Source: Candidatus Delongbacteria bacterium
Lineage (GTDB): Bacteria > JAGOEH01
Length of the DNA: 26,250 nucleotides
Direction: 5' to 3'
Assembly: GCA_017997825.1 (NCBI GenBank)
Contig: JAGOEH010000026.1
Location: 1-26,250, forward strand
Shown here: positions 1-9,300 of the stretch, one piece after another
Layout: each line of letters begins with the position of its first letter
Position numbering within the stretch: the stretch's first letter is position 1
Notes under the pieces: generated by a model
Database searches by the model: none
The model's input: only the letters and a program-made list of their open reading frames with translations
What the model was told of the DNA's origin: nothing
Translations under genes and position numbers: made by a program

Positions 1-525
1 CCTGGAAAAAAGCTGATATTTCAATGGTTGTTGCTGACCATGATCATCCCGGGTCAGGTTACTATGCTGCCGGTTTTTTTACTGTTGAATAAGCTCGGAT
101 TGCTGAACAGTTATTTCGGGATTATAATCCCCGGAATGGCCGGCATATTTGGGATTTTTATGATTCGTCAGTATCTGAGTGGGATTCCCGACAGTCTGAT
201 AGAAGCTGCCCGGATCGATGGTGCCGGTGATTTTTATATTTTTTTCCGGATCATTCTTCCATTGGCCCGCCCGGTGATGATTACCCTGGGCATGTTCACC
301 TTCATGGGTACATGGAATGATTTTTTGTGGCCTCTGATCGTAATGACCCGGGAAGAAAAATATACCCTGCCGGTGGCATTGGCCAATCTGATGGGTGAGC
401 ATGCCCAGGATACGGAGTTGGTCATGGCCGGGGCCGTCATTGCCGTGCTGCCGGTCATTATTCTGTTTTTAGCCCTTCAGAAATACTATATGAAGGGATT
501 GTTGATGGGCGGGGTCAAAGAATAA
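1..525 (+). CDS. Carbohydrate ABC transporter permease, MalG type (5' end outside window)
   Basis: This is the C-terminal part of an inner-membrane permease subunit of a binding-protein-dependent sugar importer. The reading frame is open from base 1, so the true start lies upstream. The signature EAA loop, which docks onto the ATPase subunit, is at bases 202-261 (EAARIDGAG followed by an I-LP ending). It is flanked by hydrophobic membrane segments, including the GIIIPGMAGIFGIFMI stretch before it and a final AGAVIAVLPVIILFLAL helix. The C-terminus GLLMGGVKE is typical of the MalG/UgpE/LacG group. A LacI-family regulator follows 146 bases downstream, the usual pairing for sugar importers. The substrate cannot be read from the permease; the downstream glucan enzymes suggest gluco-oligosaccharides, which is inference. 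Confidence 0.92.
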   Translation, partial: PGKKLIFQWLLLTMIIPGQVTMLPVFLLLNKLGLLNSYFGIIIPGMAGIFGIFMIRQYLSGIPDSLIEAARIDGAGDFYIFFRIILPLARPVMITLGMFTFMGTWNDFLWPLIVMTREEKYTLPVALANLMGEHAQDTELVMAGAVIAVLPVIILFLALQKYYMKGLLMGGVKE

Positions 526-549
526 ATTTAAATTATTTTTATTTAGGAC

Positions 550-578
550 TTGACATGATAAAAAAAATTGTGTATCAT
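550..578 (+). promoter_or_regulatory. Sigma-70-type promoter of the lacI-family gene
   Basis: A perfect -35 box TTGACA (550-555) is separated by 17 bases from a -10 box TATCAT (573-578). The predicted transcription start falls at about 585, inside the LacI-type operator centred at 590/591. Bound repressor would therefore block initiation, as expected for autoregulation. Confidence 0.72.
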
Positions 579-582
579 AAAA

Positions 583-598
583 ATGTAAACGCTTACAT
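583..598 (+). promoter_or_regulatory. LacI-family operator 1
   Basis: ATGTAAACGCTTACAT is a 16-base near-palindrome centred on CG, with only two positions breaking symmetry. It matches the general LacI/GalR-family operator form TGTAAACGTTTACA. It sits just downstream of the -10 box, so the adjacent LacI-type protein is the natural ligand. Confidence 0.7.
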
Positions 599-637
599 AA
601 ATGAAATCTATCTTATTAAGGTACAATGAGTAAAAAC

Positions 638-653
638 TAAAAAACGTTTACAT
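638..653 (+). promoter_or_regulatory. LacI-family operator 2 (one degenerate half)
   Basis: The core AAACGTTT (642-649) and the right half GTTTACAT (646-653) match operator 1 and the family consensus. The left half (638-641) has decayed. The centres of the two sites are 55 bases apart, about five helical turns, so cooperative binding or looping is possible. Confidence 0.5.
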
Positions 654-671
654 CAGAAATGGAGCCGACGC

Positions 672-1706
672 ATGCGGGTCAATATTGAAAAGATTGCCAG
701 ACAGGCCGGGGTTTCGATCGCCACGGTTTCCCGTGCCATTAACGGTAAGGGACCGATGCGGGAAGAAACCCGCAAAAGGATTCTGCAGTTGGTGGATGAG
801 TACCATTATGTGCCCAATCCCAATGCCCGCGGATTATCCGGTAAATTCACCGAAACCATCGGCATTATTTTGCCCGAACTGACCGATGAGTTCTTTATGA
901 ATGTCATCCATGCCATCGATGAGGAGGCTTATCGGGAAAACCGTTATGTCCTGGTTGCCAGTTCGCATGGACAGCGTGATGCGGTGGAGACCCTGATTCA
1001 GTTTATGGGAAGCGGACGGGTCGATGGGGTGATTCTGATGGTACCCAAAATCCAGGATGAGATCATGGATGTGATTAACCGCAGTAAGCGGCCGATCGTA
1101 TTGATGAATTCCAGTAAATCGTTGAAATCGGTGATCAGTTTCGATATCAACAATTTTCAGGGATCATTCGCTATTACGGAGCATCTGATCGGGCATGCTT
1201 ACGAGTCGATTGGGATGATGACCGGGCCGGAGGGCAATTGTGATGCGGAGGAGCGTTATAAGGGTTTCGCGGCGGCTTTGAAGGCTCATGGAATTGATCA
1301 GGTCGATTCATTGATTGTATCGGGAGATTTTACCGCGCGCTCCGGATATCATGGATTGACCCGTCTGATGTCGCAACGCCGTAAGCCGCGTGCTATTTTC
1401 GCGGCCAATGACATGATGGCGGTTGGAGCCTTCGAAGCAGCCCGTAACCTGCATATTCGAATTCCGGAGGATGTCGCCATCGTGGGATTCGATGATATTT
1501 CCCTGGGGCATTTCCTTCTGCCCAGTCTGACAACCGTTCATGTCCCCATTCAGGAACTGGGCAGCAAGGCGATCCGGTATCTGCTCAAACTGATCAAGAA
1601 AGAGGTCGATCCCGATGTTCCTTACCGGGAAGAGATCTCGACCGGCATTGTGATCGGAGGATCATGCGGTTGCGCTTCGACATCGTTTCAATCATTCTAC
1701 GATTGA
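672..1706 (+). CDS. LacI/GalR-family transcriptional regulator
   Basis: A 344-residue sugar-responsive DNA-binding repressor or activator, of normal family length. The N-terminal helix-turn-helix is at residues 4-24 (IEKIARQAGVSIATVSRAI), followed by the hinge segment with NARGLSGK. A periplasmic-binding-protein-like effector domain begins at about residue 61 (ETIGIILPELTDEFF) and includes the late motif AIVGFDDISLGHFLLPSLTTV. GGAG at 661-664 sits 7 bases before the ATG. Two LacI-type operators lie in its own leader, so autoregulation is likely. Its position between a sugar ABC permease and glucan-handling genes suggests it controls this locus, with an imported oligosaccharide or glucose derivative as effector. 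The effector is inference. Confidence 0.93.
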   Translation: MRVNIEKIARQAGVSIATVSRAINGKGPMREETRKRILQLVDEYHYVPNPNARGLSGKFTETIGIILPELTDEFFMNVIHAIDEEAYRENRYVLVASSHGQRDAVETLIQFMGSGRVDGVILMVPKIQDEIMDVINRSKRPIVLMNSSKSLKSVISFDINNFQGSFAITEHLIGHAYESIGMMTGPEGNCDAEERYKGFAAALKAHGIDQVDSLIVSGDFTARSGYHGLTRLMSQRRKPRAIFAANDMMAVGAFEAARNLHIRIPEDVAIVGFDDISLGHFLLPSLTTVHVPIQELGSKAIRYLLKLIKKEVDPDVPYREEISTGIVIGGSCGCASTSFQSFYD

Positions 1707-1710
1707 AACG
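1684..1710 (+). repeat. Perfect 10-bp inverted repeat across the lacI stop codon
   Basis: CGTTTCAATC (1684-1693) and GATTGAAACG (1701-1710) are exact reverse complements with a 7-base loop. A G-U pair and an A-U pair could extend the RNA stem outward. The lacI stop codon (1704-1706) lies in the right arm. No U-tract follows, so it does not look like an ordinary intrinsic terminator. It may be an RNA-processing or stability hairpin between the regulator and the next gene, or a protein-binding palindrome. Confidence 0.6.
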
Positions 1711-1742
1711 GTTAACATTTGACACCCAACAAGGGAGGGATT

Positions 1743-3521
1743 GTGAAAACGTTGAGAGTGTGCCGACTGCTAATTATGGCCTGTTTATGTCTGCCGGCTG
1801 TCCTGATGCACGCCGATACCCTGACCGGGCATACCGATCCGGTTTATCTGCAGATTCAATCGGCTGAAAATCCGATCGTGGTCGACGGAAAACTGGACGA
1901 AACCGATTGGAATCGCCGTTTCGACCACCTTGTCTTTCGTCCGGAGTTTACTCCCGGTGATGTTGAATATGGAATAACTTCCGTTCTGTTGGTCGACGGC
2001 GAATATATGGATACCACCACCACCATCGTAAAAATGCTCCATTATGGCTTGGATCTTTATATCGCCATCAAGTCGGATGATAAATATGTCAGCAAATGGG
2101 GCGGAAGCTGGGAAGGGGATGGTCTGTTCATGAAGATCAAAACCAAGTCCGGTGCCGCTCTGGAATACAAACTCTATTTCAATGCTGCCGGCACCAATCC
2201 GGATATTGTTTTCGAAAGCGGCCTGAGCGGGTCTGCCGAGGGCCAGGCTTTCAAACCGGCCGCCACCATTGTCAATGACACCACTCAGATCGATTCGGGT
2301 TATACGGCTGAAATAGTCATCCATCTTGATAAATTGGGTTATACCAATCCCTTTGACAATGTTGAAGTTATGATGAATATTTTCGATCCGGACGGCCAAA
2401 CCGGGACCAGCGGCGAAGAATGGCAGGTCGGTTCCTATTATAAAACCTGGTGGGGCAGCGAATGGGGGTCCGAGTTCCGTACCTTGCGGCTGGCTGACCC
2501 GGTCACCAAAATCGCCGTCAAAACCGAAACCGCCATTACCCTCGACGGCAAGCTGGATGAAGCCTTCTGGAAGAATGCCGATTATGTCGAAATCGGAGAG
2601 GGGACCAATTCGTCCAGCGGCGGATACTACCAGCAATGGGGAATGCCCAATAACACCTATGATGATAAGAGTATCGCCACCGTCAAGTTCGCTCATAAGG
2701 GAACCGATTTGTACATTGGGGTGGAATCCAATGATTCCTCGGTCTGTAAATGGAGTACCGGCTGGGAAGCCGACGGACTCTTTCTGTGGATGACCTTCAA
2801 AGGGATCATTCCGGATGGCGGCGGGCGGCTGGAACTGAAGGCCATGTATTTCACGGATACCCAGGGAGCCTCGGCTGTTTTTGAAACCAACGGCAACTGT
2901 CCGACCGGCGCCATGGAAGGGAAATCCTTTGAGCCTCAGGGTACTGTTACCCATACCGAAAGTAACGGCAAGGATCATGGTTATTCCCTCGAGATGATCG
3001 TCCATACCGACCTGTTCGGCTATACCGACGGCGATACGGTCAAACTAAGTGCCGTTATCTGGGATATGGATTATGGCTCATTGGATGTGATGAATATCGA
3101 AACCCTTTCGGATTATCGCCCGTTATGGTGGGGAACCCAGTGGTGCGATCCCAACTTCGAAAAATATTTCATGTACCGAAATGTCGTTCTGTCCAACCAG
3201 ACCACTGATGTTGAGGAACCCGGAACCCCTCGGCCCTCTCCCCTCACTACTCAGTTGGACCAGAATTATCCCAATCCCTTCAATCCCTCGACCACCATCC
3301 GTTATACCTTGGATCGGTCCAGCCGGGTTCGTTTGGAGATCTTTGATTTGTCCGGCCGTATGATAGCGACTCTGCTGAATTCGGTTCAGCCGGCCGGTCA
3401 GCATGAATTGAAATGGAACGGATGTGATGATGCTGGGAATCCGGCGGCAGCAGGAGTCTATTTTTACCGTCTGGCTACTCCGGACTATTCTCAGTCCCGA
3501 AAAATGATTCTGATGAAATAA
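1743..3521 (+). CDS. Secreted protein with two CBM9-like domains and a type IX sorting domain
   Basis: A 592-residue exported carbohydrate-binding protein. I chose the GTG at 1743 because a strong GGGAGGGA ribosome site lies just before it. It also begins directly with a signal peptide (MKTLRVCRLLIMACLCLPAVLMHA); a TTG at 1719 would add 8 residues without a ribosome site. Two related beta-sandwich domains each open with a VDGKLDE/LDGKLDE motif (residues about 40-255 and 262-495), as in family 9 carbohydrate-binding or DOMON-like modules. A C-terminal domain from about residue 505 (LDQNYPNPFNPSTTIRY, then GVYFYRL) is a type IX secretion sorting domain, implying surface anchoring or release. 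There is no catalytic domain. A role in glycan capture is inferred from the neighbours. Confidence 0.85.
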   Translation: MKTLRVCRLLIMACLCLPAVLMHADTLTGHTDPVYLQIQSAENPIVVDGKLDETDWNRRFDHLVFRPEFTPGDVEYGITSVLLVDGEYMDTTTTIVKMLHYGLDLYIAIKSDDKYVSKWGGSWEGDGLFMKIKTKSGAALEYKLYFNAAGTNPDIVFESGLSGSAEGQAFKPAATIVNDTTQIDSGYTAEIVIHLDKLGYTNPFDNVEVMMNIFDPDGQTGTSGEEWQVGSYYKTWWGSEWGSEFRTLRLADPVTKIAVKTETAITLDGKLDEAFWKNADYVEIGEGTNSSSGGYYQQWGMPNNTYDDKSIATVKFAHKGTDLYIGVESNDSSVCKWSTGWEADGLFLWMTFKGIIPDGGGRLELKAMYFTDTQGASAVFETNGNCPTGAMEGKSFEPQGTVTHTESNGKDHGYSLEMIVHTDLFGYTDGDTVKLSAVIWDMDYGSLDVMNIETLSDYRPLWWGTQWCDPNFEKYFMYRNVVLSNQTTDVEEPGTPRPSPLTTQLDQNYPNPFNPSTTIRYTLDRSSRVRLEIFDLSGRMIATLLNSVQPAGQHELKWNGCDDAGNPAAAGVYFYRLATPDYSQSRKMILMK

Positions 3522-3530
3522 CGATCCCCC

Positions 3531-3579
3531 GGAGCGGGTATTTTCCACTTGCGCGAAGGTATCCGCTCCATTTTTCTTT
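3531..3579 (+). terminator. Rho-independent terminator after the CBM9-like gene
   Basis: GGAGCGGGTA (3531-3540) pairs with TATCCGCTCC (3560-3569), ten pairs with one G-U, and is followed by ATTTTTCTTT. It begins 9 bases after the stop codon. It separates lacI and the CBM9-like gene from the TonB receptor gene, or attenuates between them. Confidence 0.8.
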
Positions 3580-3617
3580 ACCCTGCCCGATCCGTATCGA
3601 GCCGAATCCCGTTCCAA

Positions 3618-3634
3618 TCGATCGTTTCGGTCGA
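3618..3634 (+). repeat. Small hairpin in the leader of the TonB receptor gene
   Basis: TCGATCG (3618-3624) and CGGTCGA (3628-3634) can form seven pairs, one of them G-U, around a TTT loop. It lies 30 bases before the start codon. The rest of the 3580-3664 gap shows no convincing -35/-10 pair. Confidence 0.4.
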
Positions 3635-3664
3635 GTCCTGGGACTTTTCAACCCTTAAGGTATA

Positions 3665-6355
3665 ATGGTAATGATTATGCAATCCAAATTTAGTTTAATG
3701 AGATTCTCCATTCTCATTCTTTTTCTGGTTACCGGTCTCTCTCAGGCCGGACAAACCGGGAAGATCGCCGGAAGGGTGATCGATGCCGAGACCTCAGAGC
3801 CCCTGTATGGGGTCAATTTGATGGTGGAAGAGACCAGCCTTGGCGCCGCTACCGATTTGGAAGGGGATTATTTAATTTTCAATATCCCGCCCGGCGTCTA
3901 TTCCTTACAGGTCTCGATGCTGGGATATCAGAAGGTCACCATGACCTCGATCCGGGTTTCGGTGGATCGGACTACCCGTCTGGATTTTAAGCTCAATTCC
4001 ACAACATTGAACCTCGGTAACGAGATTATGGTGGAAGCCAAAAAGGAATTGATTCAAAAGGATTTAACCTCCTCGTCACTCTCGGTTTCCGCCCAGGAAA
4101 TCCAAGGAATGCCGGTGGAAAGCTTTACCGATATTCTCCAGCTTCAGGCCGGGGTCACAGTAGACAGCCGCGGTGAATTTCATATCCGGGGAGGACGTTC
4201 AACCGAAATCGCTTATCTGGTGGATGGGGTTTCGGTAACGGATCCTTATTCCGGACGGATGGCGGTCAATATCAATCAGGATGCCATTGAAGAATTGAAG
4301 GTTATCAGCGGAACCTTCAATGCCGAGTATGGACAGGTCATGTCGGGCATTGTGGAGGTCGTGACCAAGGATCCTGAAACCAAAACCAAAGCCGGATTCA
4401 GCGGTCACCTGGGAGATTATGTGAGTTCCCACGACCGGCTGTTTTATCATATCGATCATTTATCCCCGCTGGATATGACCAATATTCAGTCCTATCTGAC
4501 CGGGCCGCTTCCCGGTTTAAAAAAGATTCTGAGTTACTATATTTCTCTTCGGTATTATCAAACCGATGGCTGGCAATATGGACAGCGACGTTTCAACCCT
4601 ACCGATTCCTCCGTCTTTGATCCGACTTCAGTCACCATTCACCAGTCCGGGGACAATCAGCCGGTGGCGATGAATCCATCATCCCAGTTTTTCGTGAATA
4701 CCAAACTGGTGTGGAAGATTACTCCTTCCATCAAGATCAGCTACAATCTAATGGCCAATCAGCTGGAATCCCGCGGCTATAATCATCTCTACAAATATAA
4801 TCCCGATGGGGATCTGGAAAAACATGAGTATGGAATGACTCATATCCTCAGCCTCAACCATACCCTTTCTCCCCAGACCTTTTATACCTTCAAGTATTCG
4901 AATTATCGTTATGATACAAAATCATATCGGTATGAGGATCTCGATGATGCCCGGTACGCTAATCCCCAGCTTTTTCAAAATCTGGAGGATGCCTATAGTT
5001 TTTATACCGGCGGTACCAATATGGATCACACTTATCGGAACACTCAGGTTAATCTGATTAAATTTGAAATCACCTCACAAATGACCAAGATTCATCAATT
5101 CAAATCAGGATTGGAATTCAAACACAACCGATTACAGACTGAAAATCTCAAGGCGTACTATAATGGTTTGGAGAATGGGGGATATTTTGACAGTGGATTC
5201 CTGTTCAATCGCGGACGATTTGTTTTCCGTCCGGTGGAGGCTTCCGCTTTCCTTCAGGATAAGATCGAGCTGAACAATATGACGGTCAACATTGGATTAC
5301 GCTATGATTATTTCGATTCCCGGGGGAAGGTGCCGATTGATTTGCGGGATCCGGGCGATGTTTATCCCGGCGATGAAGCGCCTTATCGGGATGCCGAGAC
5401 CCATCACCAGATCAGTCCCCGTCTGGGACTGGCTTTTCCAATCTCTGCCTCCGGGGTCGTTCATGGCTCATATGGCCATTTTTTTCAGATTCCGACCTAT
5501 GAGTATGTGTTTTATAATCCTCGGTTCGGAGTGGCGCCCGGAGGATTGTCGACTCTGATGGGTAATGCTGAATTGAAACCTCAATCTACGGTGATCTATG
5601 AGATAGGATTTCAACAGGAACTATTCGGTTCCATTGGGCTCGAGGTGACCGGCTTTTACAAGGATGCCCGGAATCTACTGGGAACCCAAATCTATGAGAC
5701 TTATGTTTTGGGAGACCGCTATGCCCGGTATGTCAACCGGGATTACGGCAATATCCGGGGAATTACTCTTTCCTTCGATAAGTATCCGAAGTCCAATGAA
5801 TTCCTAACCATATCCCTGGATTATTCTTACCAGATTGCTGAAGGAAATGCTTCTGATCCCAACCATGAATTCTATAATCAGACTTCAGATCCCCCGAAGT
5901 CGAGTAATATTCAGGTAATTCCTCTGGATTGGGATCAGAGGCATACCGTTAATCTTTCCGTGATCTATGATAATCCCCGCTGGTTTCATCTGGGCGTGAT
6001 CGGGCAGTTCCAAACCGGCTTGCCCTACACCCCGGCCCGGCAGAATCTGGAGACTTCATTCGAGAATAGTGGCCGAAAACCCTTTGTCACCACCATCGAT
6101 CTTCAGATTTCCCGGCGGTTTAATCTGAAAAAGCAGACCCTCACCGGTTATATCAAGGTCTATAATCTCTTTGATCGGAAGAATGAATTGACTGTCTATA
6201 ATGATACCGGGCGATCCGGTTATTCCTTGGTCAGTCAGTATATCGGGGAACGGAGAAATTGGGTCAACACCCTGGATGACTGGCTGCTCAGGCCGGATTA
6301 TTACTCGGAACCCCGTAAAATTCTGGTTGGATTTGATCTGGAGATATCATTATGA
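3665..6355 (+). CDS. TonB-dependent outer-membrane receptor with N-terminal carboxypeptidase-regulatory-like domain
   Basis: An 896-residue outer-membrane transporter for energy-dependent uptake of a large ligand, here probably an oligosaccharide. A signal peptide (FSILILFLVTGLSQAG) is followed by a CarboxypepD_reg-like domain at residues about 33-115 (GKIAGRVIDAETSEPLYGVN). The plug domain is at about 130-240 (LQLQAGVTVDSRGEFHIRGG, then LVDGVSV and GQVMSGIVEVVTK). The remaining ~650 residues are rich in alternating aromatic/polar strands that fit a 22-strand barrel, ending in VGFDLEISL. The domain order resembles SusC-type receptors, but no SusD follows. Three in-frame ATGs (3665, 3671, 3677) are possible starts; AAGG at 3657-3660 fits the first two. 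The stop overlaps a possible ATG of the next gene, so the two are probably translationally coupled. Confidence 0.9.
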   Translation: MVMIMQSKFSLMRFSILILFLVTGLSQAGQTGKIAGRVIDAETSEPLYGVNLMVEETSLGAATDLEGDYLIFNIPPGVYSLQVSMLGYQKVTMTSIRVSVDRTTRLDFKLNSTTLNLGNEIMVEAKKELIQKDLTSSSLSVSAQEIQGMPVESFTDILQLQAGVTVDSRGEFHIRGGRSTEIAYLVDGVSVTDPYSGRMAVNINQDAIEELKVISGTFNAEYGQVMSGIVEVVTKDPETKTKAGFSGHLGDYVSSHDRLFYHIDHLSPLDMTNIQSYLTGPLPGLKKILSYYISLRYYQTDGWQYGQRRFNPTDSSVFDPTSVTIHQSGDNQPVAMNPSSQFFVNTKLVWKITPSIKISYNLMANQLESRGYNHLYKYNPDGDLEKHEYGMTHILSLNHTLSPQTFYTFKYSNYRYDTKSYRYEDLDDARYANPQLFQNLEDAYSFYTGGTNMDHTYRNTQVNLIKFEITSQMTKIHQFKSGLEFKHNRLQTENLKAYYNGLENGGYFDSGFLFNRGRFVFRPVEASAFLQDKIELNNMTVNIGLRYDYFDSRGKVPIDLRDPGDVYPGDEAPYRDAETHHQISPRLGLAFPISASGVVHGSYGHFFQIPTYEYVFYNPRFGVAPGGLSTLMGNAELKPQSTVIYEIGFQQELFGSIGLEVTGFYKDARNLLGTQIYETYVLGDRYARYVNRDYGNIRGITLSFDKYPKSNEFLTISLDYSYQIAEGNASDPNHEFYNQTSDPPKSSNIQVIPLDWDQRHTVNLSVIYDNPRWFHLGVIGQFQTGLPYTPARQNLETSFENSGRKPFVTTIDLQISRRFNLKKQTLTGYIKVYNLFDRKNELTVYNDTGRSGYSLVSQYIGERRNWVNTLDDWLLRPDYYSEPRKILVGFDLEISL

Positions 6356-6375
6356 GCCGGATAAAGGAACGAATC

Positions 6376-9300
6376 ATGAAACATTTGATAATAGTGGGTC
6401 TGGTGGGCATTTTGGTGCTTCACTCGTTGAGTTTCGGGGCGGTTCCCAAACATCAGCGGGGTGATCGGAAATACAGAAAAGAGGGGATCCATAATGGCAA
6501 TCTGGTGGAAACCATTTTTTACAACTTTGGTGAAGTGGGCTGGTGGGGAAGACAGCCGTCCGGAGTCTGGCCCAGAGGAAGCAATCATCCGTATATGGAT
6601 GGGATCACGCCGTTGGTTGTAGCGCAGGTGTCCAATCAACAGGGAAATACCATTTCAATCTGCGAGGCCGGGTATCGGGAATTGATGGATATCTCTCCGG
6701 AAGGGATCGAACGGGGATGGCAACCCCGTCCCGGATATGCCAATCCGTTCCAGGACAAGATTGCGATGAGCGACAATCCGGGTTCCTGGCCATCCAGTTG
6801 GCCGGATAAGGATAGTGATTGGGACGGGTATTGGAACGGGTATTTTGGAAAACGTACCAATGCCGATCAGGAGAGTTATTTTGTGGTCGATGATGATTCC
6901 GATGACGGACAGGAATTTTACCCCGACACGACGGATCTGACCCGCCGCGGATTGGGACTTAAGATGGGAGTCCGCGGATTCCAGTGGTCCAATACCCTGG
7001 CCGAGGATCTGATTTTTTGGCATTATGATATTACCAATGAGGGAACCTCTACCTATCAAAAGATTATTTTTGGGATGTATGTGGATGTCGGTGTCGGAGG
7101 CCAGTATGATTCCAATGATGACAACGCGTCATTTGAACTGGCCGATGATATCACCTATTCATGGGATTCCAATAATCTGGGCGAGGGCGGCTGGGGACCT
7201 ACCGGCTGGTGCGGTTATGCCTTTCTGGAGAGTCCCGGCAATCCCTTCAACCGGATCGATGATGATGGAGACGGAGAATCCGGTAGTCCAACCATCACCC
7301 CCACCATGATCCTGGGTGAAATTCCCGATAACGGAATCGATGATAATCACAATGGTCTGATCGATGAGGCTGAACTGCATTTGGGATTCAAGTACGCCGA
7401 TGGAATCGATAATGACGGTAACGGGGTGGTAGACGAGATGATCGATGAACGCCGCGATGACCTGATTGACAACGATATGGACTGGAACAACGAACGCGAT
7501 GATGTCGGTGCGGACGGCCTGGCCGGCACCGGCGATACCGGGGAAGGGGATGGCCGACCTACCTCCGGTGAACCCAATTTTGATGCTACCGATAAGGATG
7601 AATCCGATCAGATCGGATTGACGGCCTTTGATGTGTTCTATATCGGCAGCGGTGTCTCCTTCCAGAAGGATGATGAAATCTGGAGCCGGGTTTCTTACAG
7701 TCATTTCGATACCCAGCTTCAGAACGGCAATATCGCTTTTCTCTATGGTTCAGGTCTCTTTCCCCTCAAACCGATGCTGACCGAGCGTTTTTCGGTATGT
7801 CTGGTTTTCGGAGAAAACCTGGAGGATATCAAACGCAACAAACAGATTGTCCAGGATGTTTATAATAACAACTATAATTTTGCCCGACCGCCCGAAAAAC
7901 CGAAAGTCAAAGCGATTGCCGGCAATGGTTTTGTCACCCTTTACTGGGATGATCGAGCCGAAAAGAGCTATGATCTATTCTCCAATCCCCCGGAAGATTT
8001 CGAGGGTTACAAAATATATCGCAGCACTGATCCGGGATTCCTGGATGCCAGAATTATCACCAATGCATTTGGAGAAAAGACCTTTCTCCAGCCGGTCGCT
8101 CAGTTCGATCTGGAAAATGAGGTGGAAGGCTTTTTTCCGCTGGATTATCAGGGAATCAAGGTCTATATGGGAGAAAACAAAGGATTGCGGCATTCCTGGA
8201 CCGACCGGGATGTCATGAACGGCAAGACTTATTATTATGCGGTGGTTTCCTATGACCGAGGGGATGTTTCCCTCAATATGTATCCCTCGGAATGCAGCCG
8301 GGTGGTGGTGCGGGATGTCAATGGAAATGTCAGTCTGGACGACAACACCGTCGAGGTTACGCCGAGTGTGCCGGCGGCAGGCTATATCGCGGCCGGGTTG
8401 ACCGATTCGCTCCGGCGGGTCGGCGGTTTCGGCACCGGATCCATCTGGATCGATGTTTTGGATCCCAACCAGGTCAAAGAGGCTCAGACTTACCGGCTGG
8501 TATTTGACGATACCACCCTTCAGGATTCCGTATCCTATAGTCTGATCAATATCACTCAGCCGGAACAACCGGTCAAGATTTTCGAACATTCCTTCTTTTG
8601 CCGGGGAGAAGACTTCAATCCCTTATTTGATGGAATGCGTCTGATGGTTTATAATGATTCGATCGCATGGGACGGTCTCGGATCAGGGTGGACCCAGGGG
8701 CAGTCCAATTTGTCGGTTACGGTGGATAAACTCTACCGGTTTGACCGCCGCCGGCCCGGGTATCCTTCCGGCTATGAGATCCGGTTTGGTCCGAGTGATA
8801 CCAGTTGGTGGTTTGTACCGCGTTTCAAAGTCAATTTTCAGGTCTGGGATCTCTATGAAAACCAAAAGGTTCTGTTTGCTCTGGAAGAACCCAATGCGGC
8901 CACTCGGGACAGTGCTGTATCGCCCGGGGATTATATCCGCATTATCATCAAGGAGGGCAGTACCCCGCGTGAGGTGTGGCGGGTGAATTTCTTGGCGCCT
9001 CTCAGTGGGGAAGAACCCGTATTACCGAACGAGGGTGATTGTCTGCAGATCAAAATCAAGACCCCCTTCCGCAGCGGGGACTGCTTTGAATTTACCAGTC
9101 GGGCAGGCCGGGTGGATCCGGTCAGGGGTTCGGCCGGCATGGATTCGATCGCGGTTGTTCCCAATCCTTATCTGGCAGCGGCCCGATGGGAACCATCCCG
9201 TCTGTATGCTACCGGCCGCGGAGAGCGACGACTGTTTTTTATCCATCTACCATCAGACTGTACGATCCGAATCTATACCGTCAGCGGGGATCTGGTCCAG

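Noticed and set aside
1684-1710. GTTTCAATC/GATTGAAAC resembles the ends of some CRISPR repeats
   Set aside because: There is only one palindrome, no second copy at spacer distance, no array and no cas gene.
1719-1724. TTGACA before the CBM9-like gene as a -35 box
   Set aside because: The position 17 bases on (1742-1747, TGTGAA) is not a -10 box and falls on the start codon.
1785-3005. A 406-codon open frame on the minus strand
   Set aside because: It lies wholly inside the CBM9-like gene, whose plus-strand product has a signal peptide, repeated domains and a sorting domain. The minus-strand product shows no recognisable motif, and biased codon use readily leaves such shadows.
3661-3666. Perfect TATAAT overlapping the TonB receptor start
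   Set aside because: No -35-like sequence at the right distance (3638-3643 is CTGGGA), and it would put the transcription start inside the first codons, leaving no ribosome site.
7159-7704. A 181-codon minus-strand open frame
   Set aside because: Antisense shadow of the Asp/Gly-rich repeats of the 1025-residue protein; GAT/GGA-rich codons read as ATC/TCC on the other strand and avoid stops.
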